From Lunularia cruciata (lineage: Eukaryota; Streptophyta; Marchantiopsida; Lunulariales; Lunulariaceae), in contig OX419757.1 in NCBI GenBank assembly GCA_948567375.1, positions 55,614,001 to 55,678,000 of the forward strand: DNA of 64,000 nt. Reading direction: 5' to 3'. The position numbers and the translations under genes are program-made. The notes beneath the pieces are model-generated. The model was not told the origin of the DNA. It worked only from the letters and a program-made list of their open reading frames with translations, and searched no databases. Shown piece after piece: positions 50,589 to 61,134 of this stretch; position 1 is the first letter of the stretch; each line of letters starts with the position of its first letter.

Positions 50589-50885
50589 GATCAGACTTTT
50601 CATAAAGAAAACTAAAGTAACAAGACTTTGCCTCAAGGTGATCAACCCACTGCAAAGATGACATAACAACTTTCCTTCAAGTTATCAACCAAGAAAGTAC
50701 AAGCAAGAAAATGGCTAAGGCGTAAAAAACTAAACTTGAAGTGCCAGGAGCAACTCATGTAGAAGGTATGCTTATTAGTGAAGAGTGACGGAGGAATAAC
50801 AATGCAACAAAGAACTATAAAATCAAGAGTGGATTTTGAAATGTCACACTAGTATGCTAAGCCATTGAGTAGTTGACCTAAAGGA

Positions 50886-53282
50886 GTGCCTGTAGTGGAG
50901 CCATCTAATAATTTGATGTTTAGTAATCCTAAGGGAGTTAGAATCTCAAGACCAGGAGACGGTAGAATTATCTTCCAACTACCACCACTAAGAGATCACA
51001 TGATGCCAATGAAGGGCAAGAAGAAGAGTCATTCATTTGCAGTGAGAAATCCTATGATTTGGAGGTTAGACATGATAGCAAGGATCAAATTTTTGAGTAG
51101 ACTTCATATCACATTTCTGGCCAAAAATTGGAACTTGAGTTTTCCAAGTTTCATGGCAGAAGTAACTGCAAGCAATTGTGAGGAAGGACCTAAGGATGAA
51201 GGGAAGAGAGACAATCCGGCTTGATGGACAAAGTCAGATTGGAGATTGGTTATAAGGAGAGAGGCTGGTGAGGAAATTGAGGCTACATTTTGTGGGAAAG
51301 GAGAGTATGCAAAGGAGACTGAAGAAATCCACAATTCCTTCACTACACCGTGTATGAAGAATGGATATAAGGTCAATACCTATCAAGACCTGATGAGGCA
51401 AAGTATTGTTAGGGCAATGATGGTGCTTTTCAAGCCAAATTGAACCACGTACGTGATGAAGCACCAAGCAATTTTTTTCCACTAGATGTTTGGAAGTACA
51501 CCGGTGAATTGGGCAAAGTGTTTTCACTACCAAACACAGCAGATGGTGTGGTGTTGGAGAGATCCAGCCACTCCCTACTATTTGGTGCCATTCTCCACAC
51601 ATTTCTACTTTGGGTTGAACTTGATGAAGGAGGCGGAGTGAAGAAAGATGGTATCTCACTTTCATTCGGATTTACAAAAAGAAGTAAATGAGGAAGAGTA
51701 GTAGTATATTTGTCATATCTGAAGTAGTAATGAGCACTATGCAAGAACAGGTCAACATATAAATGTAGCAATGAATATTCCAAAGACAAAGAAGAGAAGT
51801 CATCCTATGGAGATGGTGTCACTAGTTCAGCCTTAAAAGACAAGAAAGGTAAACCCAAAGCATAACATTATGGTAATCAATGAGTCATTGGGAGTATAAG
51901 AATCAAAGGGCAAAGTTAAGTAAGCCAAAAGACTTGGTAGAAGAAGAAGAACTAGAACTTATGTTGTGAAGTGAAGAGTCAAGCAGGATGAACCGGAAGT
52001 TCAATAGAAGGGAGAGAACGATGTTGAAGACAAAGATCAAGAGTTCCATGCCGTGATTGGCCACATGGAAAGAGGAGATATTTTGTGTTTGGAACTGCAT
52101 AAATGTAGATTGAAGAAACCTAAGAAGCTGAGCCAAAGTTGGGGTTCCAAAAAGGGATGAGATCAAGGAGAAGTGTACATATTTTAGTTGCATGAACGAG
52201 TAAAGCAAGCCCAATAGATGAAGAAGGAGAAAGCTTGGATGAAATGCCTTTGAGAGTGAGAAGATTGACACTTTGAAGTAAAGCTCAAGTAGAAGAAGTG
52301 AAGAATGCAAAGCCTAAAGATCCATAAATTGCAGGAGCCTTTGATGGAGTGGAGTACTTGTCAAAGATTGTGTGTCCATTATTGTTGCAACTAAAGAAGA
52401 AGAGAGAAGAGTTGAGAGGAAGTCATTTAGAGTTGAAAGATGAATTGAGAGTAGTACAATACATGAGTGAAGAAATTTTGTAGTTAAGAAGGAAGCTAAC
52501 CCAAGGAGAAAGGGAAGTAGAAGAACTTCGGACTGAAGTAGAACTTAAGAGGAAGGAAATTGAGAGCCTGACCAAAGACTTTGTAAAGAGAGGCAAACCA
52601 ATGGCAAAGCAAGATGAAGATTGAAGGGAGCAGATGGTGAAGACTGAGATGTTGAGGACAACAATACATAACACTCGAGTGGAAGTTATTCATTTGAAGG
52701 CTGTGGTACCAATCATGGGACAAGAGTTAGAAAGCCTGAAGAAAAGTGCGGTAGAGAAAGATCAATCTTGGCAAAGAGAATTAATTGCACAAAGTCAAGA
52801 GGAGGAAAGGTTGCAAGGGGTGATTTGAGGAATAGAATTGCAACTCAGATAGAATGCAAAGGAGAAGAAAGCATTAAAAGTTGAGTTGGAAGATGAGGTG
52901 AAGATGTATATGAAGGAGTTGCAAGTGGAGAGCGAGAAATTGAAGATACTTAGGCTGAAGACAATTGAGAAAGTAGTAGTGCAAGTGAAGGTGATGCTCA
53001 ACACGGTATCAAAAGTTCAGTTGGAGGAAGCAAGATTGCATGAATTGAAATTGGTAATGCAGGAGATGAGGAAGAAGAAAGCAAAGGATGTAAATTTGAA
53101 TAAGTTATTGATTAGTTTAAGGGATAGAGTAGATAGGAAGATGTTAGAGGCAGGAGAGAATGTTTATCTTAGATTATCAAGGAAGGATTTGGAATCCAAA
53201 GAAGAACATCCAATCCAAAGTAAGAGAGGTAGGAATGCAAGTTACTTTGGATGAGCTTTTTGAGTTATTAAAGAAGAGTGGG
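50886..53282 (+). pseudogene. LTR-encoded protein, copy in E-a (degenerate)
   Basis: Homologue of the reading frame at 58135-60759. The conserved N-terminal part is clear (ARIKFLSRLHITFLAKNWN, ESDWRLV-like KSDWRLV, NGYKVNTY, NWAKCFH), with several stops and shifts. The coiled-coil part follows from about 52,370. At 53282 it stops after KKSG because of the inserted solo LTR, and it resumes at 57019 with SQDKDEHRLP, ending VEVDIGSK at TAG 57195. Confidence 0.75.
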
Positions 53283-56200
53283 TGTGACAACCCAAAAAAT
53301 ATCACTTTTGCGGTAATCGGGTAAGTAAAGTTCACTCCCTCAGAGATACAATTCAGAATTGGTCAAATACAAAGCAAGGTAACAATTTCAGTTCTTCTTG
53401 GGTTCTTCTTTAATCTCTCAGGTAGAAACTATACCCAAAAGAGAGTAACAAGTTCACAATCTTGACAACTTGTCATGAATACATACACACATAATCACAA
53501 CATAGCAAATCCTATCCAAAAAAATCTTGATTGTGATGATTCATATTCTCCTGAAGACGACACTTCACTGTGAAAACAACTTTGCCTCAAAATTATGTTC
53601 TACCCTTCCACTAAAGGCACAACTTCCTTGATCTAAATTGCTTCACATCAACTTTGTGCTACACTCACAAATGCAGAATACTACCAACACTACAATTCCT
53701 CTTAGATTTGTCAAGACATTGCTTCGATTGCAATTCATTTAAGATCACACACACGAAATGAAGATCAAGGCTTTAGAATCCAACATCCACAGACACACTG
53801 ACTTGCACTTTGAAATTCTCCCGACACTCATAAACAAAGACACAAAATTGATGCTCAAAATCAAGCCTAAGCAACGAGCACTAAAACAACACTTCACTTT
53901 ATCTATCTTCAAAAATATAAATACTAAACAACATAATACTGCAAATGCCACCTTTAAATAGTGAAGCAAACGACAATTCTAACAAAAATACCATTCTACA
54001 ACAACTCTTCTAACCTGTAGATCCAAATTGACAATGCAACTCTTCATATCTGCCTCTTTAGATCTCAAATCTGTTTTTACCCCAATCCAATGTCAACCTC
54101 CTCATTGGCTTTCAAACCTGATGATCTTCCTATTACTTCTCCTTCTTTGGGTATATCTGATTCTACCAAATCCTTCACTAGTTCTACTATCTCTTCTCTA
54201 CAATCTACAATTGAGGTCATGAGTAATCTATCTACTTCCTTATCTTCTGACCCACTCTTCTCTAAAGTGTCAAATAACAAGTCTGATGACACCCAAATTC
54301 CTACTTCTACAACATTGGACTTCCTCTCCTCTGTCACACTACTCCTGATTTGCTTTAACTCTAACTTGACAAAATCTAATCTGAGACTAACATTGTCTCC
54401 TACTTCTAACATCTTCCAATCTACTCACTCCCTTAATCGGATCAGCAAAATGTTCATATCCACATCTTTGGCTTTTCTCTTTCAAGTTTCCTGCACAAGC
54501 AACTTTAACTCATGTAGACTTACTTCTTCCAATCTCCCTTCAGCCTTTGTGCTCAAGATTGCCCGGAACTTTCTTGCAACTTCTCTTGCTGATTCCGACT
54601 CATAAGCTCAAGATCACTCTACCTTCAACTCTTCACGGTACATTTTCAACTCATCTTTGTACTCAGCAGCCAATATCTTCTTCTCCTCCGCATACTGTGA
54701 ACTCTATAACTCAACACCTTGTACCAACTCACACAATCTTTCTTCTTCTTGATGCTTGACTGCCAACTCTCTCTACCATGCTTGATCCTTCTCGGCTACA
54801 CTCTACCTCAAGCTTCCAACTCATGCTCTATTATTGTGGCCATTGCCTTCACATGAATACTCTTGATGCACACATCATTGACCTGCTCTTTCATCTTGGT
54901 CAACAACATTGCTTGCTCTTTCAGTTCTTTGGCTTGCTTTTGTAGTTCCTTCCCTCTTGACTCAACATTCTCTTGCAACTTCTCAAAAGTCTTCTTCAAG
55001 ACTACATCCACCCAAAGTTCTTCAACTTCCTCATCTCTTTGGACTACGCGCTCCTGCAAACCCTTCACTTCAACCAGCAGATACTTCACCACCTGCAACT
55101 CATTTGTCACCTTCATACAATCTTGGAGAATTACCTTCTGGTGCTCCTTCAATAGTTCCAACAATGGAGTGACAACCTTTGATAGATACTGTATTCCGCC
55201 AAAGTTCTCTTTGTCTTCGGCCCCTTGTTCATACTTTGCTTCTTCCATTGGCTCCTTTTGCCAAAGTCACAATCTTCATATCTTTAGAGACACTGCTTCC
55301 AAGCTTCCTTCTTTCTTACCTACTGAACTTGGCCCTGTAAGATACTCCTTCCATCGTTCAGCTCCCTTCTCTTCCACAACTAGGGCTACGCAATGATTCT
55401 TCTTTTTTGATACACTATCAATCATCACATGATGAGCTTCACCCACTCCAACTAATTGTTGAACCTCGTGTTCCCCTTCACTCTCACTTTTGGATTCCTC
55501 ACCTTGTAAAGTGAGTTAGGCTTCTTTTGAGTCCTCTCCTTGAGGCTCTATCTCCCCTTCAGACTTGGTTTCCGACGGTGCTTCTCTCACACTCTTCTTA
55601 CTTTGCAGAATAGTCTTTGGGTCTTTTGTTGTGCTGGAGGTGACCTTGCATCTTTGGGTTTTGCGCTTCTTCTTCTTTGGACTTGTGACTTCTTCCATCT
55701 TCCATTGTCCCATCCTCAAGAAGTGATCATCATTGGCTCACAGGTGTGCCATATATTGTTGCTCTTCTTCATCCGCCTCCCGTCTTAAATCAGGATGGAA
55801 ATGCAACACCATGCAACACCTCTCCTCTGCTGTCAGTAAGTTCAACCCAAAGCAGAAGTGTGCTGCAAACGGTGCAAAATAATGTGGAGGCAAACCTATC
55901 CTCCAATTGACCACCATCTGCCTTGTTTGTTGGTGAAAACACTTTGCCCAATTCAACTTCACTCCTGCAAGCATATGGTAGAAAAAGACCGCATGCTGCA
56001 CATTCACGTAAGTTGTTTGTTCTGGTTTGAACATGGCTATTATTGTCCCCATGATACTTTGTTGAATTGGGTCCCAATAGGACTCCACTTTGTAACCATT
56101 TGTCATATGTGGAGCAAAGAACAAATTTTGGATCTCTACCGTCTCCTTTATAGCATCACACTTCCGATAGAAGGTGATCTCCATTGGTTCTCTTGCTTCC

Positions 56201-57018
56201 TTCCCCAACACTAACCTCCAATCCGACTCAGTCCATCGAGCCGGATTTCCTCTCTTCCCCTTGACTCCGGGGCCATCCTTACAATTACTGGCAACTATCT
56301 CTACCATGAATCTTGGGAAACTGAAATTCCAATTCCATGCTAAAAAGGTAATACAAAGTATGTTCAAGACTTCGATCCTTGCTACGATGTCTTACCTACA
56401 AATTGAAAAACTTTGCACTGCCAAAGCATTTGTGACGTTCTTTGCCATGATCTGCTCTATTGTTCTTTGGCACTGGAAAACTATTCCTTCTCTTGGACGA
56501 GACACTCTAACCCCTTCTGGATTTTGGAAAATTTCACTCTCAATTGGCTTCTTGACACACATTACTGCAGGACAACTACTCTGAGGGATTGGAAATCTAC
56601 TTGACATATTCAACTTGTCCTTGTGCAATTGCACTTTTATATTACCCCAGATTGCAGTCATTCTCCAGTTGATTTCAAAATTGACTTCCCCTTCTTCTAT
56701 GTGTTGTTGTCTTGTCATTGTCAAGACATGCTTCTTCTATCTCTGCCATTTCTTGAAGTGTACTTTCTTGCCACATACCAAGGTTGTTAGACGGTCTTTG
56801 TATCAGCCTTTGCTTCTCGATCCAAAGATGATGCTCTTCAAACTTCTTTCTTTGTACCCTTCTCTTGAGTACTTCCATCATTGGATCCGATCTTGACTTC
56901 TTTGGATTTCCTCCAAATTCACTTCCGTCCATTCATTCTTTCACAATTCAGCTCTCTTTGTTTACTTCTTCTCCCAAATACTAATAAACAGAAAAAAACA
57001 AAAAATGTGGGCACCACA
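53283..57018 (-). mobile_element. Giant LTR copy E-b: solo LTR with 5-bp target duplication
   Basis: On the minus strand it runs from TGTGGTGCCCACATT (57018) to GTTGTCACA (53283), 3,736 bp, the same boundaries as the 3' LTR of element E-c. It is flanked by GTGGG at 53278-53282 and 57019-57023, a perfect 5-bp target duplication. No pol or gag lies inside, so this is a solo LTR left by LTR-LTR recombination. It interrupts the reading frame of E-a exactly between codons for SG and S. Confidence 0.9.
54077..56724 (-). pseudogene. LTR-encoded protein, copy in E-b (degenerate)
   Basis: Second copy of the LTR reading frame. N-terminal conserved part: MSSRFPIP, ARIEVL, ITFLAWNWNFSFP, ESDWRLVLGKEA, NGYKVESY, NWAKCFH, PPHY, VLHFHPD. 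Then comes a basic stretch, a coiled coil at 54,808-55,248, and the conserved C terminus LEKSGSEDKEVDRL…EEVDIGLG. The frame is kept over about 1.9 kb from 56,724, then shifts before 54,412. Confidence 0.75.
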
Positions 57019-58010
57019 GTGGGTCACAAGATAAAGATGAGCATAGATTACCCATGAGTACAATTGTAGTTCATAGTGAAGAAGTAGAAGAAAGGCTAGA
57101 GGAAGTAGTAGTATTAGATACATCCAAAGAAGGGGAAATACTTGAAGTAGAATCGAGTTTGGGAGTCAAAGTTGAGGTTGACATCGGATCAAAGTAGTAA
57201 CAATCTTGAGATTTGAAGAGGCAGATATGAAGAAGTGCAGTGTCATTTCGGATCTCTAGGTTGGTAAAGTTGTTACAAAATGGTATTTTAGTTAGTTAAC
57301 TATCAAAGTGCTTAGCCTATTTAAAGGAGGCATTTGTAGTATTCTGTGATAACCCGACAAATATCACTTTTGCAGAATCGGGTAAGTAAAGTTCGTTCCC
57401 GCATAGATATGAGTCAGAAATGTCCAAATACAAAGCAAAGTAATAATTTAGTTCTTCTTGGTTGCGTCTTTAATCTCTCAGGTAGAAACCACACCCAGAA
57501 GAGAGTAACAAGCACTGACTCGCAATCTTGTCATAGATTCACACTCCTTAATCACAAATCCTTCAATTCTTTCCAAACAATCTTGATTGTGATGATTCAG
57601 GCTCTCCCAAAAACGGCACTTCACTGCAAAACGACTTTGCCTTAGAATTGTGTTCCACCCCTCCACTGAAGGCACAACTTCCTCGATCAAAATTGCTTCA
57701 CATCAACTTCGCACTGCACTCACAAATGCAAAATACTACCAACACTACAATTCCTCTTAGATCTATTAAGGCATTGCTTTGATTGCACTCCACTTAGGAT
57801 CAAACACACAGAATGAAGATCAAGGCTGTGGAATCCAACATCCAACAAGCACTTTGACTTGCACTTCAAATTTCTCCAAACACTCACAAACATAGGCACA
57901 AAGTTGATACTCAGAATCAAGCTCAAGCAACGAGCATTGCTTCACAACACTTCGCTTTATCTATTCTCAAAATTATGAGCACTGAACAACAACTAACTAC
58001 GAATGCCACT

Positions 58011-58020
58011 CTTAAATAGT
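58011..58020 (-). promoter_or_regulatory. Conserved TATA-like box of the giant LTR
   Basis: ACTATTTAAG here corresponds to CTATTTAAAG in E-b (about 53952-53962, minus) and E-a (57317-57326, plus). Surrounding sequence (…GGCATT-GTAG) is also conserved. It is the likely promoter of the genomic RNA. Confidence 0.5.
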
Positions 58021-58134
58021 GAAGCAATCGACAGTTCTAACAACTATACCATTCTACAACAACGGTTCTAACCTGTAGATCCAAAATGACAATGCACCTC
58101 TTCATATCTGCCTCTTCAAATCTCAAATCTGTTA

Positions 58135-60759
58135 CTAATCCAATCCGATGTCTACTTCTTCATCGGCTTTCAAACCCGAACCCAAAGTAATTTTACTTCC
58201 TATCACTTTTTCCTTGGGTTTCAGATCTTCTACTTCTTCTACCAGATCTAGCAATTCTCTTTCCTGATCTGAAATTTCACTAGTGGGTAATCTATCTATC
58301 TTCTTATCTTCTGACCCACTCTTCTCTAATGTCTCCATTGGTAATTCCGAAGACATTTGCACTCCTATGTTATCTACTTTGGGTTTTGCTCTAACATCCC
58401 TCCAAAGCTTTTCTATCTCTATTTTTACTAAGTCTAATCTAATCAAGATGTTATCTTCTACCTCTAAGATCTTTCTATCTACACGAGTTCTCAATTTAAT
58501 CAACAAGGCGTTCATCTTTGTGTCTTTTGCTTGTCTTTGCCTTGTCTCCTGCACCAACAGCTTTAACTTGTGCAGTCGTGCTTCTTCAATTCAAACGCTG
58601 GCTTCTGTACTTAACATCGCATTCACCCTGAGGACTATCTCTTTCAATGGCTCCAATCTTGTCTTCCTTTCTCGTTCCCAATCTGCAAGCCATTCCTCTC
58701 GGTACATCTCCAACTCTGCCTCGAACTCGGCTTTCACCGTCTCCTTCTCCTTCTCATTTTGTACAACTTTCTCTTCCTGATTATGAAGTAACTCTCATAC
58801 TCTTTCTTCTTCTGTATACCGCGCAGCCAACTCTCTTTGCCAGAGTTGCTTCTTCTCCTCCATACTCTCCATCACTCTATCAAACTCTTGATCCTTTGTT
58901 GCTACCCTCGCCATAGCATGGATAAGTTCTACTCTTGAATTAGCAAATTGCTGCTTCAAGATTTCGTGTTCAGGTACCTATCTCTCTCTTGCTATGTCAC
59001 TCTTCCTCGCAAGATCCTCTCGATAGTTCACTTCCCTCTTCAGGTCTTCAATTACCTGACTTCTCTCTACTGCCTCCGCTTGCAGTACTTCTCTCTCCTC
59101 CTCACCTCGGGTTAGACTCTTCTTCAACTCCGAGTTCTCTTCTTCTAATCTCAATAGGACCTGCAAAACAGTCTTCACCTCTGGACAAGTTGACTGCATC
59201 TCCTTCTTCTTGTGTTCTAACTTCATCAACAATGGACACACAATTTCATGCAGGTACTCCACTCCATTTCTCGCACCTACGTCTTCCTACAGAGAAATCT
59301 CCTTCCTTACCTCTTCTTCACCCGATACTTGCCTTCTTCTCTGGAGTCTTCGTATTGGGATGGATGCCTCGCTTCCCGAGCTTTCTTCTGCCTCTTCCTT
59401 CACTCTACTTGGCCCTGCTTCACACTTCGCCTCACGTCGCAAGCGAACCCCTTGCTGTACTACGATCTTCTTTTCCTCTGGCACCGGTACTTTGTCTTCC
59501 AACGGCGAGTTGTCTTTGGCCTCCAACTTGGCTTGCAATTCTTCTTCTTCTTTGTTAGCTGCTGGTACCGATGTCATCTCTCCTCCTTCTTCACTATCAT
59601 TGCTTGTATCTCCACTCTGCAATGTCAGCTCCGGTTCCTCCTCATGTTCCGAGTCTTCCGTCTTCAGCTCGGCCTTGCCTTCTGAGTCTTCATCTTCCGA
59701 CTCAATTACCACCATACTTTGCCTCGGGTTATTTCTTTGCATCTTCCAAGGTTTCTTGCTTTCTTCGGCTTCTCCTTGCTGACTCCTCTTCTTTGTCGGG
59801 GTACTCACTACGACCTCCACGTTCTTCCTTGTATTTGTGTAGTAGTCGTCCGTGCTCCGGATATGGAGAATGTATTGTTGCTCCTTGACATCGACCTCCT
59901 TTTGCACATCAGGATGGAAGTGCAACACCATCCGAGTCCGCTCCTCTGAGTTCAACAAATTGAGCCCAAGGTAGAAGTGTGCTGCAAACGGCACAATGTA
60001 GTGTGGAGGCGACTTATCCTGCAAATTCCACACCATCTGCCTCATTCTCCTGTGAAAACACCTTGCCCAATTGATAGGTTCTCCTGCAAACAACTTATGG
60101 AAGAACACCGCTTGGTGTTTCATCACATAAGTCGTTCTCTCCGGCTTCAAGATCGCCATGAGAGCACTCACGATCCCTCTCTTCACTGGATCCTTGTAAC
60201 TCTCAACTTTGTACCCATTTTTTGTTCTTTTTGATGAGAAAGCATCTCTCACCTCCTGCGTCCCCTGAGCTATCTCTCCTTTCCCCAAGAACATGGCTCC
60301 TTGCTCCGAGCCTGCCTCCTTCCCGAGTACGAGTCTCCAATCCGACTCTATCCAGCAAGCCAGATTTCCTCTCTTCCCTTCTTCCTCCGGTCCATCGAGA
60401 CACTTACTCTTGATGATTTCTGTCATGAATCCTGGAAAACTCACGTTCCAGTTCCATGCCAGAAATGTGATCCGAAGTCGGCTCAAGACTTCAATCCGCG
60501 CTATCACATCTAATCTCCGAATTGCATGATTTCTCATTGCAAATTCATAGTTTTTCTTCCCTCCTCCCATCTCTTCTACTTTCTCACTTTCTCTCGATTT
60601 CACTCTCGCGACTTCTCCTTTGCGCACTAACACAAGGCCAACTCTATTTCCCTTCCCCTGATCACCTGCAAGATGACTCCTCAATGGCAAAGGAAAATTA
60701 CTCGACATTTTGTCATTGCAGTTTTGATTTTTATAGAGTTGCGCTTCTTTGTCTTCCAT
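58135..60759 (-). pseudogene. LTR-encoded protein, best copy (874 codons, four stops, no frameshift)
   Basis: A single frame from ATG 60759 to the stop at 58135, broken only by stops at 59287 (TAG), 58978 (TAG), 58795 (TGA) and 58591 (TGA). Residues about 83-300 form the part conserved among all three copies: ITFLAWNWN (98-106), ESDWRLVLGKEAG (138-150), NGYKVESY (181-188), LKPERTTYV (204-212), NWARCFH (230-236), PPHY (251-254), VLHFHPD (278-284). A basic patch (TPTKKR) and a Glu/Ser/Asp-rich segment follow (about 310-440), then a long coiled coil (about 490-770) and a conserved end (EKSGSEDKKIDRLP … DEEVDIGLD). The part near LKPERTTYV…NWA resembles the plant-transposon domain seen in some Tat-type elements, which is inference. 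No function is known. Confidence 0.8.
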
Positions 60760-61043
60760 CACTTTGAGTTCCTACCAAGAAATCACACCTCCAACATGCA
60801 CCTGTCACTGTCAATCAACCTTTGCGCGTATGAGCCGCAAGGTTTCAAATGACCCCTTCTTGAATTTCTCACCCTGACGAAAGGTTGTTAGACCGTCTTT
60901 GCCTTGGGTTGAGCTCCCCCTGGTCCAAAGACAATTTACTTCGGGTTGTATGCTGACATGGCATTTCCAAATACTTCACCTTATGACCCAAAGTCACTTT
61001 ACTTTGGGTTTCATCCCGACGACTCTTTTCTTCACCTTCTTCG

Positions 61044-61051
61044 CTATATAG
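61044..61051 (-). promoter_or_regulatory. TATA-like box upstream of the LTR reading frame
   Basis: CTATATAG (minus strand) lies 70 bp inside the LTR and about 285 bp before the frame's ATG. It could drive a separate message for the LTR-encoded protein. Just upstream, the T-rich tract TTTTTTTGTTTTTTCCAG (about 61,093-61,111) also looks like a splice acceptor, an alternative way to express the frame. Confidence 0.4.
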
Positions 61052-61121
61052 GCGCAATCCAACTTCTCTATACACTTCTTCTCCTTTATTCTGGAAAAAA
61101 CAAAAAAATGTGGGCACCACA

Positions 61122-61134
61122 TACCCCCTCCCTC
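61122..61134 (-). promoter_or_regulatory. Polypurine tract of element E-c
   Basis: GAGGGAGGGGGTA on the minus strand overlaps the stop codon of the polyprotein (TGA at 61135-61133) and ends at the base before the LTR start. This is the expected plus-strand primer position and it fixes the LTR boundary. Confidence 0.85.

Larger units (their letters stand above)
48829..57344 (+). mobile_element. Giant LTR copy E-a (plus strand), twice interrupted and truncated
   Basis: It starts TGTGGTACACACATT, the diverged form of the giant-LTR start TGTGGTGCCCACATT. Its own sequence is 48829-48982, 50589-53282 and 57019-57344. The gaps are an inverted-LTR block (48983-50588) and a complete solo LTR (53283-57018). 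At 57344 it is cut by the 3' end of element E-c. The own parts sum to about 3.17 kb and end just after the conserved CTATTTAAAG box (57317-57326), so only the R/U5-like tail is missing. Confidence 0.75.
57345..61121 (-). repeat. Giant 3' LTR of element E-c (3.78 kb)
   Basis: Start: TGTGGTGCCCAC right after the purine tract that follows the integrase stop. End: GGGTTATCACA at 57345. TG...CA ends, two further copies with the same boundaries (E-a start, E-b both ends) and a 5-bp duplication around E-b fix the limits. Inside, in order: CTATATAG box (61051-61044), an 874-codon frame (60759-58135), a second purine-rich stretch, then ACTATTTAAG (58020-58011), a TATA-like box conserved in all three copies. 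If that box drives the genomic RNA, everything before it (about 3.1 kb) is U3. Confidence 0.85.

Noticed and set aside
57345-58096. First reading of family E as having a conventional LTR of about 750 bp starting TGCATTGTCA after a purine tract
   Set aside because: The solo copy at 53283-57018 has its 5-bp target duplication at the far end of the reading frame, and the polypurine tract behind integrase sits at 61122-61134, so the LTR is the whole 3.75-kb unit.
59248-59888. Long plus-strand frames opposite the LTR-encoded protein (up to 190 codons)
   Set aside because: They are antisense to the conserved minus-strand frame and are Ser/Leu/Pro-rich, as expected from the complement of Glu/Lys-rich codons.
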